Of a stretch of 64,000 nucleotides of DNA, positions 16,853 to 26,323 are shown in pieces. The notes beneath the pieces are model-generated. The model saw only the letters and a list, made by a program, of their open reading frames with translations, was not told the origin of the DNA and searched no databases. This DNA comes from Henriciella sp. (GTDB lineage Bacteria > Pseudomonadota > Alphaproteobacteria > Caulobacterales > Hyphomonadaceae). The first letter of the stretch is position 1. Each line of letters opens with the position of its first letter. The stretch spans positions 1 through 64,000 of the forward strand of contig JABSPZ010000011.1 in assembly GCA_013213785.1 (NCBI GenBank), written 5' to 3'. The translations under genes were made by a program, and so were the position numbers.

Positions 16853-17895
16853 TGGCGCTTCCAGCTCAACGATCTGGCGTGCTCGCTCGTAAACTGGGCA
16901 TGACACGCATCTTTAGTGAAGCAGGCCGCCACGTGCCGGTTACTGTTCTCGCACTCGACGGCTGTCAGGTTGTCGGCCTCCGCACCGAAGAAGAGCGCGA
17001 CGTGACCACCAAAAAGGGTGGACAGGTCAAGCGCACCGACGGCTATACAGCTGTTGTGATGGGTGCTGGCGAAAAGAAAGCGAAACGCACTGCGAAAGCA
17101 CAGCGTGAGCAATTCGCCAAAGCGGGTGTCGCTCCTAAAGCAAAAGTTACAGAGTTCCGTGTCAAATCAGACATCGCTCTGCCAGAGGTCGGCGCTGAAG
17201 TTCAGGCCGACCATTTTGTTCCTGGTCAAAAAGTCGACGTTGCAGGCGTTTCTATCGGTAAAGGTTTTGCCGGTGCGATGAAGCGTTGGAACTTCGGCGG
17301 TCTTCGCGCCTCTCACGGTGTTTCGATCTCTCACCGTTCGCATGGTTCGACAGGTCAGTGCCAAGATCCAGGTCGCGTTTTCAAAGGCAAGAAAATGGCG
17401 GGTCATTACGGTGTTGACCGTAAGACTGTCCAAAACCTTGAAATCGTTCGCACGGACGTTGAACGCGGCCTCGTGCTCGTCAAAGGCGCGATCCCAGGTG
17501 CAGCTGGTTCATTTGTAGAAATCCGCGACGCGGTAAAGAAAGCCCTCCATGCTGATGCTCCAGCGGAGGGTTCTTTTAAAGCGCCTGCAAAATCTGTCGC
17601 GCCAGCTGGCGACGTAAAGATTGAGGGTACTGCAGCTGACAATATCGTTCTTGTCGACGGCATCGGTCCTAAGACGGAAGAGGCTCTGAAAGAAAAAGGC
17701 CTCGGCACACTGTCTGGTTTCGTAGCGATGGCTGACGATGAGCGCGCAGCGCTTCTCGTAGAGCTCGGCGTTGCAGAAGATGCTGCCAACGAAGATTGGG
17801 TCGGTCAGGCCAAAGACATTCTCGCAGGTGGTCAGCCGCGTGCGAAAGTCGACCAGGACCTCCTAAAGAAACTTCTGAAAGAGGGTACTGAATAA
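16852..17895 (+). CDS. rplC: 50S ribosomal protein L3 with C-terminal helix-hairpin-helix-like extension
   Basis: The first 235 or so residues are normal L3, including the ribosome-centre loop with [20 protein letters not shown], which contains the glutamine that PrmB methylates in other bacteria. The protein then continues to 347 aa, roughly 100 beyond usual bacterial L3. The extension has an Ala/Pro/Lys linker (about residues 235-260) and a compact domain with [20 protein letters not shown] (residues 268-287), a helix-hairpin-helix pattern also seen in C-terminal extensions of some alphaproteobacterial L21 proteins. There is no internal stop or frameshift: L4 starts at the extended stop (TAATG). 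Confidence 0.97.
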   Translation: MALPAQRSGVLARKLGMTRIFSEAGRHVPVTVLALDGCQVVGLRTEEERDVTTKKGGQVKRTDGYTAVVMGAGEKKAKRTAKAQREQFAKAGVAPKAKVTEFRVKSDIALPEVGAEVQADHFVPGQKVDVAGVSIGKGFAGAMKRWNFGGLRASHGVSISHRSHGSTGQCQDPGRVFKGKKMAGHYGVDRKTVQNLEIVRTDVERGLVLVKGAIPGAAGSFVEIRDAVKKALHADAPAEGSFKAPAKSVAPAGDVKIEGTAADNIVLVDGIGPKTEEALKEKGLGTLSGFVAMADDERAALLVELGVAEDAANEDWVGQAKDILAGGQPRAKVDQDLLKKLLKEGTE

Positions 17896-18536
17896 TGGAA
17901 CTCTCCGTCAAAACTCTTGAAGGCAAAGCTGCTGGTAAAGCCACTGTTGATGATGCAGTGTTCGGGATCGAAGAGATCCGCGGCGACGTGATTCAGCGTA
18001 TGGTTCGTTACCAGCTTGCCAAGCGCCAAGCTGGGACTCACAAGACCCAGGAGCGTGCGGACGTCTCTGTCACAACCAAGAAGTACATCCGTCAGAAAGG
18101 CTCTGGCGGCGCTCGTCACGGCTCTAAGAATGCGAACATCTTTGTTGGTGGTGCGGTTGCGCACGGCCCACGCGTTCGCAGCCACGCGCACGGTCTTCCT
18201 AAGAAGGTCCGCAAAATGGCTCTGGCTCACGCGCTGTCTTCTAAGGTTAAGGCTGACGCTCTGCTCGTTCTCGACAAAGCTGAGTTGAAAGCGGCGAAAA
18301 CCAAAGATCTGTCTGCGAAACTGGCTAAGCTTGGCCTGTCTAACGCGCTGATCATCGGTGGTGCTGAAGTCGACGCGAATTTCGCCAAAGCAGCTCAGAA
18401 CATCCCGAACGTGGACGTTCTGCCGCTCGCTGGTCTCAATGTTTATGATGTGCTTCGCCGCAAAACTTTGGTTCTGACCAAAGATGCGCTGGATGGCATC
18501 GATGCGCGCTTTAACGGCGCAAAAGCGGAGGCTTAA
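17895..18536 (+). CDS. rplD: 50S ribosomal protein L4
   Basis: 213-aa protein lining the exit tunnel. The long tunnel loop is recognisable (QKGSGGARHGSKNANIFVGG, then KKVRKMALAHALSSK). In enterobacteria L4 autoregulates the S10 operon; whether it does here is not visible from the sequence. One-base overlap with rplC; 3 bp before rplW. Confidence 0.98.
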   Translation: MELSVKTLEGKAAGKATVDDAVFGIEEIRGDVIQRMVRYQLAKRQAGTHKTQERADVSVTTKKYIRQKGSGGARHGSKNANIFVGGAVAHGPRVRSHAHGLPKKVRKMALAHALSSKVKADALLVLDKAELKAAKTKDLSAKLAKLGLSNALIIGGAEVDANFAKAAQNIPNVDVLPLAGLNVYDVLRRKTLVLTKDALDGIDARFNGAKAEA

Positions 18537-18539
18537 TCC

Positions 18540-18839
18540 ATGGCTGATATCAAGCCTCACAACTATGACACGCTCCTTGCTCCGATCATTACGGAGAAGT
18601 CGACGCTTGTTGCTGAAGAGAACAAGATCATTTTTCGCGTTCCTCTGACGGCCACTAAGCCAGACATCAAGGAAGCTGTCGAAGCTTTGTTCAAAGTCGA
18701 CGTCACCAAGGTCAATACGATCTTGGTTAAGGGTAAGACCAAGCGATTCCGCGGTCAGCTCGGGCGTCGTTCGGACTTCAAAAAGGCGATCGTGACTCTG
18801 AAAGACGGCCAGTCTGTCGATATCACGACGGGCCTGTAG
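18540..18839 (+). CDS. rplW: 50S ribosomal protein L23
   Basis: 99-aa protein at the tunnel exit, docking site for trigger factor and SRP. The family pattern starts with [15 protein letters not shown], followed by [20 protein letters not shown] and [20 protein letters not shown]. Ends 9 bp before rplB. Confidence 0.98.
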   Translation: MADIKPHNYDTLLAPIITEKSTLVAEENKIIFRVPLTATKPDIKEAVEALFKVDVTKVNTILVKGKTKRFRGQLGRRSDFKKAIVTLKDGQSVDITTGL

Positions 18840-18848
18840 GAGATTTAG

Positions 18849-19679
18849 ATGGCTTTAAAGACATACAAACCTACCTCGCCAGGTCGTCGTCAGCTGGTCC
18901 TCGTGGACCGCTCAGAGCTGCACAAAGGCCGTCCGGTAAAAATGCTTACCGAAGGTCTGACCAAGACCGGCGGTCGCAACAATAAAGGTCGCATGACAGC
19001 ACGCCATAAAGGCGGAGCGGCAAAGCGCCTGTACCGGAAGATCGATTTCAAGCGGAACAGATGGGACGTGCCGGCAACGGTTGAGCGTCTCGAGTATGAC
19101 CCGAACCGCACCGCGTTTATCGCGCTGATCAAGTATGAAGACGGCGAGCTGTCTTACATTCTTGCGCCGCAGCGTCTCGCAGTTGGTGATACGGTCATCT
19201 CTTCTAAGACCGCTGACATCAAGCCAGGCAACGTTCTTCCTCTGAAGAACATCCCTGTTGGTACGATCATCCACAATATTGAGATGAAGCCACTCAAAGG
19301 CGCGCAAATGGTGCGTTCTGCGGGTTGCTACGCTCAACTAGTTGGTCGAGACTCTGGTTACGCACAGATCAAGCTCACTTCTGGCGAGCTTCGTATGGTT
19401 CCAGATCAGTGCATCGCCACAATCGGCGCCGTGTCTAACCCTGACAATATGAACCAAGTCATGGGTAAAGCCGGCCGTAACCGCCACAAAGGCAAGCGTC
19501 CGCACGTTCGCGGCGTGGTTATGAACCCGGTCGATCACCCACACGGTGGTGGTGAAGGTAAGTCCTCCGGTGGACGTCACCCAGTGACGCCATGGGGTAA
19601 GAAGACACGTGGTCCTAAGACCCGTAAGAAACAGGCTTCGGATCGTTTGATCATCCGTCGCCGTAACTCGAAACGCTAG
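18849..19679 (+). CDS. rplB: 50S ribosomal protein L2
   Basis: 276-aa core protein next to the peptidyl transferase centre. The conserved C-terminal stretch [14 protein letters not shown] includes the histidine linked to activity in E. coli, followed by the [14 protein letters not shown] tail. Full length with no anomaly. Confidence 0.99.
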   Translation: MALKTYKPTSPGRRQLVLVDRSELHKGRPVKMLTEGLTKTGGRNNKGRMTARHKGGAAKRLYRKIDFKRNRWDVPATVERLEYDPNRTAFIALIKYEDGELSYILAPQRLAVGDTVISSKTADIKPGNVLPLKNIPVGTIIHNIEMKPLKGAQMVRSAGCYAQLVGRDSGYAQIKLTSGELRMVPDQCIATIGAVSNPDNMNQVMGKAGRNRHKGKRPHVRGVVMNPVDHPHGGGEGKSSGGRHPVTPWGKKTRGPKTRKKQASDRLIIRRRNSKR

Positions 19680-19692
19680 GGAGACGTAGAGA

Positions 19693-19971
19693 ATGTCACG
19701 TTCCGTCTGGAAAGGCCCGTTTGTCGACGGCTACCTCCTGAAGAAGGCTGAAAAGGCGCAAGCGTCTGAACGTCGTGAGGTCATCAAGACTTGGTCACGT
19801 CGCTCGACCATTCTGCCACAATTCGTCGGCCTGAATTTTCAGGTTCACAATGGCAACAAGTTCGTCCCTGTTCTCATCAATGAGGAAATGGTCGGACACA
19901 AGCTTGGCGAATTCGCTCCAACCCGGACCTATTACGGTCATGGCGCGGACAAGAAAGCGAAGCGGAGATAG
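19693..19971 (+). CDS. rpsS: 30S ribosomal protein S19
   Basis: 92-aa head protein. [20 protein letters not shown] at the start and [20 protein letters not shown] in the middle are diagnostic. It is in usual order between rplB and rplV. Confidence 0.98.
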   Translation: MSRSVWKGPFVDGYLLKKAEKAQASERREVIKTWSRRSTILPQFVGLNFQVHNGNKFVPVLINEEMVGHKLGEFAPTRTYYGHGADKKAKRR

Positions 19972-19973
19972 TC

Positions 19974-20363
19974 ATGGGTCAAGCCAAGAATCCTCCAAAG
20001 CAGGCGTCTAACGAAGCACGTGCAGTTCTGCGCATGTATCGTTCTAGCCCGCAAAAGCTGAATCTGCTGGCTCAGCAGATCCGCGGTCTGCCAGTTCAGA
20101 AAGCGATCGATGAGATGCAATTCTCTCGTAAGCGCGCTGCTGCCGATGTTCGCAAGCTTTTGAAAAGTGCTGTCGCGAATGCTGAAAACAACCACGACCT
20201 GGACATTGATAGCCTGGTCGTTGCTGAAGCCCATGTCGGTAAAAACCTCGTCATGAAGCGTATCCGCGCTCGTGCACGTGGTCGCGCCGCTCGGATCATG
20301 AAGCCATTCTCGCAGCTCACTATTGTCCTGCGTGACACGTCTCAAGAAGCGGAGGCCGCGTAA
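19974..20363 (+). CDS. rplV: 50S ribosomal protein L22
   Basis: 129-aa tunnel protein. The helix [20 protein letters not shown] and the beta-hairpin tip region [20 protein letters not shown] are clear; this hairpin is where macrolide resistance mutations arise in other species. TAATG overlap with rpsC. Confidence 0.98.
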   Translation: MGQAKNPPKQASNEARAVLRMYRSSPQKLNLLAQQIRGLPVQKAIDEMQFSRKRAAADVRKLLKSAVANAENNHDLDIDSLVVAEAHVGKNLVMKRIRARARGRAARIMKPFSQLTIVLRDTSQEAEAA

Positions 20364-21094
20364 TGGGTCAGAAAGTAAATCCTATCGGTCTACGTCTCGG
20401 GATCAACCGGACTTCTGACAGCCGCTGGTACGCTGATAGCGCGGATTTCGGTCGTCTTCTTCACGAAGACCTCGCGATCCAGAAGCATATCAAAAAGCGT
20501 CTCGGTCAGGCCGGTATCTCTAAGATTATCATCGAGCGTCCTCACAAGAAGTGCCTCGTCACCATTCACACCGCGCGTCCAGGTCTGGTCATCGGTAAGA
20601 AGGGTGCGGACATTGAGAGCCTCCGCCGTCAGCTTGCTAAAATGACTGATGACGAAGTTCGCGTGAACCTTGTTGAAATTCGTAAGCCTGAGCTTGATGC
20701 GACTTTGGTTGCTGAAGACATTGCTCGTCAGCTTGAGCGCCGTGGATCTTTCCGTCGTGCGATGAAGCGTTCGATCCAGAACACAATGCGTCTTGGCGCT
20801 GAGGGTGTGAAGATCATGGTCTCTGGCCGTCTTGGCGGTGCTGAGATTGCGCGGACCGAGCAGTATTCTGAAGGGTCTGTTCCGCTGCACACGCTGCGCG
20901 CGGACATTGACTATGGCACAGCCGAAGCGCTGACCACTTACGGGATCATCGGCATCAAGATCTGGATCTATAAGGGCGAGATCATGGAGCATGACCCAAT
21001 GGCTCGTGATCGCCGCGCAGAGACTTCTGGTGAGTCTCGTGCACGTTCTGGCAACCAGCGTGGCCCGGCTTCCGGCCCACAGGCAGGAGCATAA
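20363..21094 (+). CDS. rpsC: 30S ribosomal protein S3
   Basis: 243-aa mRNA-entry protein with a KH domain, GxxG loop in [13 protein letters not shown]-terminus [14 protein letters not shown] is invariant in the family. A low-complexity, Arg/Ser/Gly-rich tail (about residues 215-243) is common in this protein. Confidence 0.98.
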   Translation: MGQKVNPIGLRLGINRTSDSRWYADSADFGRLLHEDLAIQKHIKKRLGQAGISKIIIERPHKKCLVTIHTARPGLVIGKKGADIESLRRQLAKMTDDEVRVNLVEIRKPELDATLVAEDIARQLERRGSFRRAMKRSIQNTMRLGAEGVKIMVSGRLGGAEIARTEQYSEGSVPLHTLRADIDYGTAEALTTYGIIGIKIWIYKGEIMEHDPMARDRRAETSGESRARSGNQRGPASGPQAGA

Positions 21095-21097
21095 GAG

Positions 21098-21514
21098 ATG
21101 CGTCAGCCGAAGCGTACAAAATATCGTAAGGCGTTCAAAGGCCGGATCAAAGGCACTGCAAAAGGTGGCTATTCGATCGCTTTTGGCTCGTTTGGTCTCA
21201 AAGCACTTGAGCCTGAGCGCGTCACCGCACGCCAAATCGAAGCAACTCGTCGGGCCGTTACCCGCGAGATGAAGCGTCAAGGTAAGGTTTGGATCCGTGT
21301 CTTCCCAGACACTCCGGTCACAGCCAAGCCAATCGAAGTTCGGATGGGTAAAGGTAAAGGCTCTGTCGACCGTTGGGTCGCCCGTGTTCAGCCTGGTCGC
21401 ATCTTGTTTGAAATCGACGGTGTTCCGGATGAGGTCGCGCTCGAAGCGCTCCGCCTCGGTGCAGCTAAGCTGCCAATCCGCACGAAGATCGTCCGCCGGA
21501 TTGAGGGAATTTAA
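21098..21514 (+). CDS. rplP: 50S ribosomal protein L16
   Basis: 138-aa protein organising the A-site tRNA region. Features: [14 protein letters not shown] near the N-terminus, [20 protein letters not shown], and [19 protein letters not shown]. Full length. Confidence 0.98.
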   Translation: MRQPKRTKYRKAFKGRIKGTAKGGYSIAFGSFGLKALEPERVTARQIEATRRAVTREMKRQGKVWIRVFPDTPVTAKPIEVRMGKGKGSVDRWVARVQPGRILFEIDGVPDEVALEALRLGAAKLPIRTKIVRRIEGI

Positions 21515-21516
21515 GC

Positions 21517-21723
21517 ATGGCTAAAGCTTCTGATCTCCGTTCTAAGAGCCCGGATCAGCTGAAGGAAGAGCTCCTGCAGCTGAAGAAGGAACAGTTTAAC
21601 CTCCGCTTCCAGCAGGCCACTGGCCAGTTGGAAAAGACCGCCCGCATCAAGGTCGTCCGTCGCGATATCGCTCGCGTCCAGACCCTGCTTCGCGAGCAGG
21701 CCCGCGCGGACGCTGAGGCGTAG
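21517..21723 (+). CDS. rpmC: 50S ribosomal protein L29
   Basis: 68-aa two-helix protein at the tunnel exit. [20 protein letters not shown] and [18 protein letters not shown] are the usual conserved helices. In normal order between rplP and rpsQ. Confidence 0.97.
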   Translation: MAKASDLRSKSPDQLKEELLQLKKEQFNLRFQQATGQLEKTARIKVVRRDIARVQTLLREQARADAEA

Positions 21724-21732
21724 GAGTTAGAT

Positions 21733-21978
21733 ATGCCTAGACGTGTTATGGAAGGCGTAGTGGTCTCGACCAAGCAGGACAAGACCGCCATCGTGCGCGT
21801 GGAGCGTCGTTTCCTCCACCCGCTGCTGAAGAAAACCGTGCGTCGCTCTAAGCGGTACCACGCACACGACGAAGACAATGCTGCTGTTGAAGGGCAGACA
21901 ATCACGATCCGTGAGTGTCCACCACGTTCAAAGCTTAAGCGTTGGGAAGTCATTCCATCTGATGGAGGCGACGCATGA
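21733..21978 (+). CDS. rpsQ: 30S ribosomal protein S17
   Basis: 81-aa OB-fold protein. Pattern [20 protein letters not shown] followed by [19 protein letters not shown]. Its end overlaps rplN by 4 bp (ATGA). Confidence 0.97.
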   Translation: MPRRVMEGVVVSTKQDKTAIVRVERRFLHPLLKKTVRRSKRYHAHDEDNAAVEGQTITIRECPPRSKLKRWEVIPSDGGDA

Positions 21979-22343
21979 TCCAGATGCAGTCCAACCTACG
22001 GGTCGCGGACAACTCTGGCGCCCGCCGTGTTCAGTGCATTAAAGTGCTGGGCGGTGCCGGACGTCGTTACGCTTCTGTAGGTGATGTCATTGTGGTTTCG
22101 GTGAAGGAAGCAATTCCAACCGGCCGCGTTAAGAAGGGTGACGTGCGTCGTGCCGTCGTCGTTCGTGTCGCCAAGGACATTAACCGCCCAGACGGGTCAA
22201 CCATTCGGTTCGACACCAATGCGGCCGTCCTGATCAACAATAACAATGAGCCGATCGGCACTCGGATCTTTGGGCCTGTTCCACGTGAACTTCGCGCGAA
22301 GAACCACATGAAGATCGTCTCACTGGCGCCGGAGGTGCTGTAG
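21975..22343 (+). CDS. rplN: 50S ribosomal protein L14
   Basis: 122-aa intersubunit-bridge protein. [20 protein letters not shown] at the N-terminus and [20 protein letters not shown] near the C-terminus are diagnostic. Confidence 0.98.
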   Translation: MIQMQSNLRVADNSGARRVQCIKVLGGAGRRYASVGDVIVVSVKEAIPTGRVKKGDVRRAVVVRVAKDINRPDGSTIRFDTNAAVLINNNNEPIGTRIFGPVPRELRAKNHMKIVSLAPEVL

Positions 22344-22345
22344 CT

Positions 22346-22666
22346 ATGGCTGCGAAGGTGAAAAAGGGTGACCGCGTTATCGTTCTCACTGGCCGTAACA
22401 AAGGCGCAGAGGGCGAAGTGTTGAAAGTCATTCCCGCTGAGGATCGTGTGGTTGTGCGCGGTGTGAACGTTGTGAAGCGTCACACAAAGCCAAGCCAGGA
22501 AAATCCACAGGGCGGTATCAACTCATTTGAAGCGCCAATTCACGTTTCAAATGTTGCGATGATCGATCCACGTGATGGCAAAGCAACACGTGTTGGGTTC
22601 AAAACAGACGAGCACGGTCGCAAGACCCGGTTCGCTAAACGTTCAGGAGAGGCTCTAGATGTCTAA
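22346..22666 (+). CDS. rplX: 50S ribosomal protein L24
   Basis: 106-aa assembly-initiator protein with a KOW motif ([20 protein letters not shown]). The 3' end overlaps rplE by 8 bp, which implies translational coupling. Confidence 0.98.
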   Translation: MAAKVKKGDRVIVLTGRNKGAEGEVLKVIPAEDRVVVRGVNVVKRHTKPSQENPQGGINSFEAPIHVSNVAMIDPRDGKATRVGFKTDEHGRKTRFAKRSGEALDV

Positions 22667-23213
22667 GGACTACACTCCTCGCCTCAAAAAGAAGTATGAC
22701 GAGCAGATTCGTTCCAAGCTTAAAGAAGAGTTTGGCTACACGAATGACATGCAGATCCCAAAACTCGACAAGGTCGTGATCAACATGGGTGTTGGCGAAG
22801 CAGTCGCTGACTCTAAGAAGATCAAGACAGCCTTGGCAGAGATGGAAAAGATCGCAGGTCAAAAGCCAGTCGCTACGAAGGCACGCAAGTCAATCGCTGG
22901 CTTTAAGCTTCGCGAAGACATGCTGATCGGTTGTAAAGTGACTCTGCGCCGGGACCGTATGTTCGAATTCCTGGATCGTCTAACCAACATCGCTCTGCCA
23001 CGCGTGAAAGACTTCCGTGGTCTGAACGGCAAGAGCTTTGATGGACGCGGTAATTTCGCCATGGGTCTGAAGGAACAACTCGTGTTCCCAGAGATCAACT
23101 ATGACGATGTCGACGATATTCGCGGTATGGACATTATTGTTTGTACCACCGCCAACTCGAACGAAGAAGCTAAGAGCCTGCTTGCGCAGTGCGGCTTCCC
23201 GTTCCGAAACTAG
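22659..23213 (+). CDS. rplE: 50S ribosomal protein L5
   Basis: 184-aa 5S rRNA-binding protein of the central protuberance. Segments [39 protein letters not shown] and [20 protein letters not shown] match the family. Confidence 0.98.
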   Translation: MSKDYTPRLKKKYDEQIRSKLKEEFGYTNDMQIPKLDKVVINMGVGEAVADSKKIKTALAEMEKIAGQKPVATKARKSIAGFKLREDMLIGCKVTLRRDRMFEFLDRLTNIALPRVKDFRGLNGKSFDGRGNFAMGLKEQLVFPEINYDDVDDIRGMDIIVCTTANSNEEAKSLLAQCGFPFRN

Positions 23214-23231
23214 CACTAAAGGAAGACTGTT

Positions 23232-23537
23232 ATGGCTAAAAAGAGTGCTGTTGAGCGGAATGACAAGCGTAAGCGTCTGGTCGAGCGTTATGCCGCCAAG
23301 CGTGAAGAGCTTAAAGCGATCGCATTGAACGAAGATCTGCCTTTGGAAGAGCGTTTTAAAGCGCGTCTGAAACTGGCTGAGCTTCCTCGCAACTCTGCAC
23401 CCAACCGGGTTCGCAACCGTTGTGAAGTGTCTGGTCGTCCGCGCGGTTACTACCGCAAACTGAAGATGTCTCGGATTGCCCTTCGTGAGCTCGGCTCACT
23501 TGGTAAGATCCCAGGTCTCGTCAAGTCTAGCTGGTAA
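23232..23537 (+). CDS. rpsN: 30S ribosomal protein S14 (zinc-free long form)
   Basis: 101-aa protein of the long form without the CxxC pairs of the zinc-binding short form. The C-terminal half [20 protein letters not shown] is conserved. Usual order between rplE and rpsH. Confidence 0.98.
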   Translation: MAKKSAVERNDKRKRLVERYAAKREELKAIALNEDLPLEERFKARLKLAELPRNSAPNRVRNRCEVSGRPRGYYRKLKMSRIALRELGSLGKIPGLVKSSW

Positions 23538-23549
23538 GGAGGGAATATA

Positions 23550-23945
23550 ATGTCATTTTCTGATCCCCTCGGTGATATGCTGACCCGCATCCGTAACGCG
23601 CAAATGCGCGGCATGGACAAGGTCGTAACACCAGCCTCAAAGCTTCGCGCCCGTGTGCTCGAAGTGCTGCAAGGCGAGGGTTACATTCGTGGATATGCTG
23701 AGATCGAAAAAGACGGTCACAAGCATATCGAAATTGAACTGAAATATTTCGATGGTACGCCGGTGATCTCTGAGATCCGTCGTGTGTCGAAGCCAGGACG
23801 GCGTGTATACTCTTCCAAGAGTGATATTCCGTTGGTTCGTAACGGGCTCGGGATTTCGATCCTGTCGACCTCGAAAGGCGTGATGTCTGACAACACTGCG
23901 CGCAACGAGAATGTCGGCGGCGAAATTCTCTGCCGAGTATTCTAG
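23550..23945 (+). CDS. rpsH: 30S ribosomal protein S8
   Basis: 131-aa 16S-binding protein; in E. coli it is the translational repressor of the spc operon. N-terminal [20 protein letters not shown] and C-terminal [20 protein letters not shown] are diagnostic. Confidence 0.98.
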   Translation: MSFSDPLGDMLTRIRNAQMRGMDKVVTPASKLRARVLEVLQGEGYIRGYAEIEKDGHKHIEIELKYFDGTPVISEIRRVSKPGRRVYSSKSDIPLVRNGLGISILSTSKGVMSDNTARNENVGGEILCRVF

Positions 23946-23962
23946 AGGAAGGGTGAACTAAT

Positions 23963-24574
23963 ATGTCTCGTATTGGCAAACTTCCAATCTCTGTCCCGTC
24001 AGGCACGACGGTCACGATCGAAGGCCAATTGCTGAAAGCAAAAGGTCCAAAGGGTGAGCTCTCTCTTGAGCTTCCTGAAGTGATCTCGGCTGAGCTTGAA
24101 GGCGCTGAGCTGCGCATCAATCCGCGCGACGATCTGGTCAATGCTGCGAATGAAAAGATTCGCGTCAATGACGAGAAGGGCCGCAAGAAGATGACTTTCG
24201 CTCAGGCGCTTGATCCATCTGCTCGTACGCTTTGGGGCACAACACGCTCTAACGCTGCGAACCTGGTCCAGGGCGCGACGGAAGGCTTCAAAAAGACGCT
24301 TGAACTCGTCGGTGTTGGTTACCGGGCTCAAATGCAGGGCAAAGACCTGAAATTGGCACTCGGCTTCAGCCACGACGTGATTTACTCGGCGCCAGACGGC
24401 ATCGAAATCAAGTGTGCGAAACCAACAGAGATCGAAATCTCTGGTGCCAACAAGCAAGTCGTTGGTCAGGTTGCTGCGGAGATCCGCAACTATCGCCGCC
24501 CAGAGCCATATAAAGGCAAGGGTGTTCGTTATCAGGGCGAATACGTCCGCCGTAAGGAAGGCAAGAAGAAATAG
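23963..24574 (+). CDS. rplF: 50S ribosomal protein L6 with internal insertion
   Basis: Two-domain 23S-binding protein, here 203 aa against about 177 in most bacteria. N-terminal [19 protein letters not shown] and C-terminal [20 protein letters not shown] are canonical. The extra residues (about 58-85, including [18 protein letters not shown]) sit between PRDD and ARTLWGTTR, at the junction of the first repeat. The reading frame is continuous, so this is a true insertion rather than a start-site error. Confidence 0.97.
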   Translation: MSRIGKLPISVPSGTTVTIEGQLLKAKGPKGELSLELPEVISAELEGAELRINPRDDLVNAANEKIRVNDEKGRKKMTFAQALDPSARTLWGTTRSNAANLVQGATEGFKKTLELVGVGYRAQMQGKDLKLALGFSHDVIYSAPDGIEIKCAKPTEIEISGANKQVVGQVAAEIRNYRRPEPYKGKGVRYQGEYVRRKEGKKK

Positions 24575-24576
24575 TC

Positions 24577-24939
24577 ATGTTGTCCTCACGCGAAAAATTC
24601 CTTCGTCGCCAGCAACGCTCACGCGCCAAGCTCCGCAAAACTGCGGAAGGCAAGGCTCGTTTGTCTGTGGCACGTTCAGGCAAGAATATCTCTGCTCAAA
24701 TCATCGATGATGAGCAGGGTGTGACCTTAGCATCTGCGTCTACTTTGGAAGCGGATGTTCGCAAGGGTCTGAAGTCGACCAGTACAATGGAAGCGGCCGC
24801 TAAAGTCGGTAAAGCTGTTGCTGAGCGCGCGAAGAAAGCCGGGATTGAAGATGTTGTCTTCGATCGCGGTGGTTATGTGTTCCATGGCCGGGTGAAAGCC
24901 CTGGCAGACGCCGCCCGTGAGGGCGGTCTGAAGTTCTAG
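24577..24939 (+). CDS. rplR: 50S ribosomal protein L18
   Basis: 120-aa 5S rRNA-binding protein. [20 protein letters not shown] and the C-terminal [20 protein letters not shown] stretch are typical. Two bp after rplF. Confidence 0.98.
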   Translation: MLSSREKFLRRQQRSRAKLRKTAEGKARLSVARSGKNISAQIIDDEQGVTLASASTLEADVRKGLKSTSTMEAAAKVGKAVAERAKKAGIEDVVFDRGGYVFHGRVKALADAAREGGLKF

Positions 24940-24949
24940 GAGAGTCACC

Positions 24950-25537
24950 ATGGCTGAAGAAAGAGGTCGAGGCCGCGGACGCCGCAGAGATCGCGACGAA
25001 GAGCAAAGCGAATTCGTCGACAAACTCGTCGGTATCAACCGCGTCGCTAAGACGGTTAAAGGTGGTAAGAATTTTGGTTTCGCAGCGCTCGTCGTTGTTG
25101 GTGACCAAAAGGGCCGCGCAGGCTTCGGTAAGGGTAAAGCCCGCGAAGTTCCTGAGGCGATCCGTAAAGCTACCGAAGAAGCTAAGCGCAACATGGTTCG
25201 CGTGCCGCTTCGTGAAGGTCGTACACTGCACCATGATGGCCGTGGCCGTTGGGGTGCTGGTAAAGTCGTCCTCCGCGCAGCGCCTCCCGGTACCGGCGTG
25301 ATTGCGGGTGGTCCGATGCGCGCCGTTATGGAAGTGCTCGGCATCCAAGACGTTGTTGGTAAGTCTATCGGCTCGTCTAACCCGTACAACATGGTTCGCG
25401 CGACCTTTGACGCGCTCGTCAATCAGGCGAGCCCGCGTTCAGTTGCGTCGAAGCGCGGTCTGAAAGTTCAGGACATTGTTGGTCGTCGGACCGATGGTGC
25501 GTCTGAAGCTGGCATGGCCGAAGCGGCTGACGCGTAA
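24950..25537 (+). CDS. rpsE: 30S ribosomal protein S5
   Basis: 195-aa accuracy-related protein with a dsRBD-like N-terminal domain. Features: [40 protein letters not shown] and [18 protein letters not shown]. It starts with an Arg/Gly-rich stretch ([14 protein letters not shown]), often seen in alphaproteobacteria. Confidence 0.98.
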   Translation: MAEERGRGRGRRRDRDEEQSEFVDKLVGINRVAKTVKGGKNFGFAALVVVGDQKGRAGFGKGKAREVPEAIRKATEEAKRNMVRVPLREGRTLHHDGRGRWGAGKVVLRAAPPGTGVIAGGPMRAVMEVLGIQDVVGKSIGSSNPYNMVRATFDALVNQASPRSVASKRGLKVQDIVGRRTDGASEAGMAEAADA

Positions 25538-25555
25538 GAGAAGAGGATCTGACCA

Positions 25556-25747
25556 ATGGCAAAAGCAAAAGCCACCGTCACAGTGCGCCAGACCGGTAGC
25601 CCGATCCGTCGCGCACCAGATCAGCGTCAAACACTGGTCGGCCTTGGTCTGAATAAGATCGGCCGCACCCGGACGCTGGAAGATACACCAGCCGTTCGCG
25701 GCATGATCAACAAGGTGTCTCACCTTGTCGAAGTCGTCGAGGGATAA
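25556..25747 (+). CDS. rpmD: 50S ribosomal protein L30
   Basis: 63-aa protein. [20 protein letters not shown] and [20 protein letters not shown] match L30. Three bp before rplO. Confidence 0.97.
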   Translation: MAKAKATVTVRQTGSPIRRAPDQRQTLVGLGLNKIGRTRTLEDTPAVRGMINKVSHLVEVVEG

Positions 25748-25750
25748 GAC

Positions 25751-26233
25751 ATGAAACTCAACGAACTCTCTCCTGCAGCAGGTTCTACGAAAAACCGCCA
25801 CCGTGTCGGTCGCGGCGTTGGATCTGGTAAAGGCAAGACCGGTGGCCGCGGGGTCAAAGGTCAAAAGTCTCGTTCCGGTGTTGCCATTAATGGCTTCGAG
25901 GGCGGCCAGATGCCGATCTATATGCGTCTGCCAAAGCGCGGCTTTACAGCCCGCAACTCGAAGAACCACGCTTGGCTCAATCTCGGCATCCTGTCGAAAG
26001 CGATCGAAGCTGGGAAGCTGGACACGAAAAAAGAGATCACGGAAGCCGATCTCGTTGCAACAGGTGTTGTGCGTCGTCTGAAAGACGGTGTACGCCTGCT
26101 GGCGAAGGGTGATGCACCTAAAAAGGTGAAAATCACCGTCACTGGCGCCTCTAAGGCAGCGGTTGAAGCGATCGAGAAGGCGGGCGGAAAGGTCACTTTG
26201 ACCGGACCTGTCCCGACAGAAAAAGCAGAATAA
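25751..26233 (+). CDS. rplO: 50S ribosomal protein L15
   Basis: 160-aa protein. The Gly/Lys-rich N-terminal segment [20 protein letters not shown] and [20 protein letters not shown] are diagnostic. It is followed by a 90-bp gap with a strong hairpin before secY. Confidence 0.98.
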   Translation: MKLNELSPAAGSTKNRHRVGRGVGSGKGKTGGRGVKGQKSRSGVAINGFEGGQMPIYMRLPKRGFTARNSKNHAWLNLGILSKAIEAGKLDTKKEITEADLVATGVVRRLKDGVRLLAKGDAPKKVKITVTGASKAAVEAIEKAGGKVTLTGPVPTEKAE

Positions 26234-26271
26234 TTTTCTAGCTTTTTCCACTAAACGTCTTCACAAATCAG

Positions 26272-26299
26272 CTTTCGCCGCCAATCTTGGCGGCGAAAG
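26272..26299 (+). promoter_or_regulatory. Strong hairpin between rplO and secY without a T tract
   Basis: CTTTCGCCGCCAA pairs perfectly with TTGGCGGCGAAAG across a minimal loop. The next bases are TGTTTCC, so this is not a standard intrinsic terminator. It ends 24 bp before the TTG start of secY and could be an mRNA-processing, stability or attenuation element that lowers secY expression relative to the ribosomal genes. The function is inference. Confidence 0.6.
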
Positions 26300-26323
26300 T
26301 GTTTCCGGGAGAAGGAGTCCCCC

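Noticed and set aside
20390-21280. Long open frame of 296 codons antisense to rpsC and rplP
   Set aside because: It lies wholly opposite two certain ribosomal genes; similar antisense frames are seen opposite rplD, rplB and rpsE and result from codon bias. The translation has no recognisable domain.
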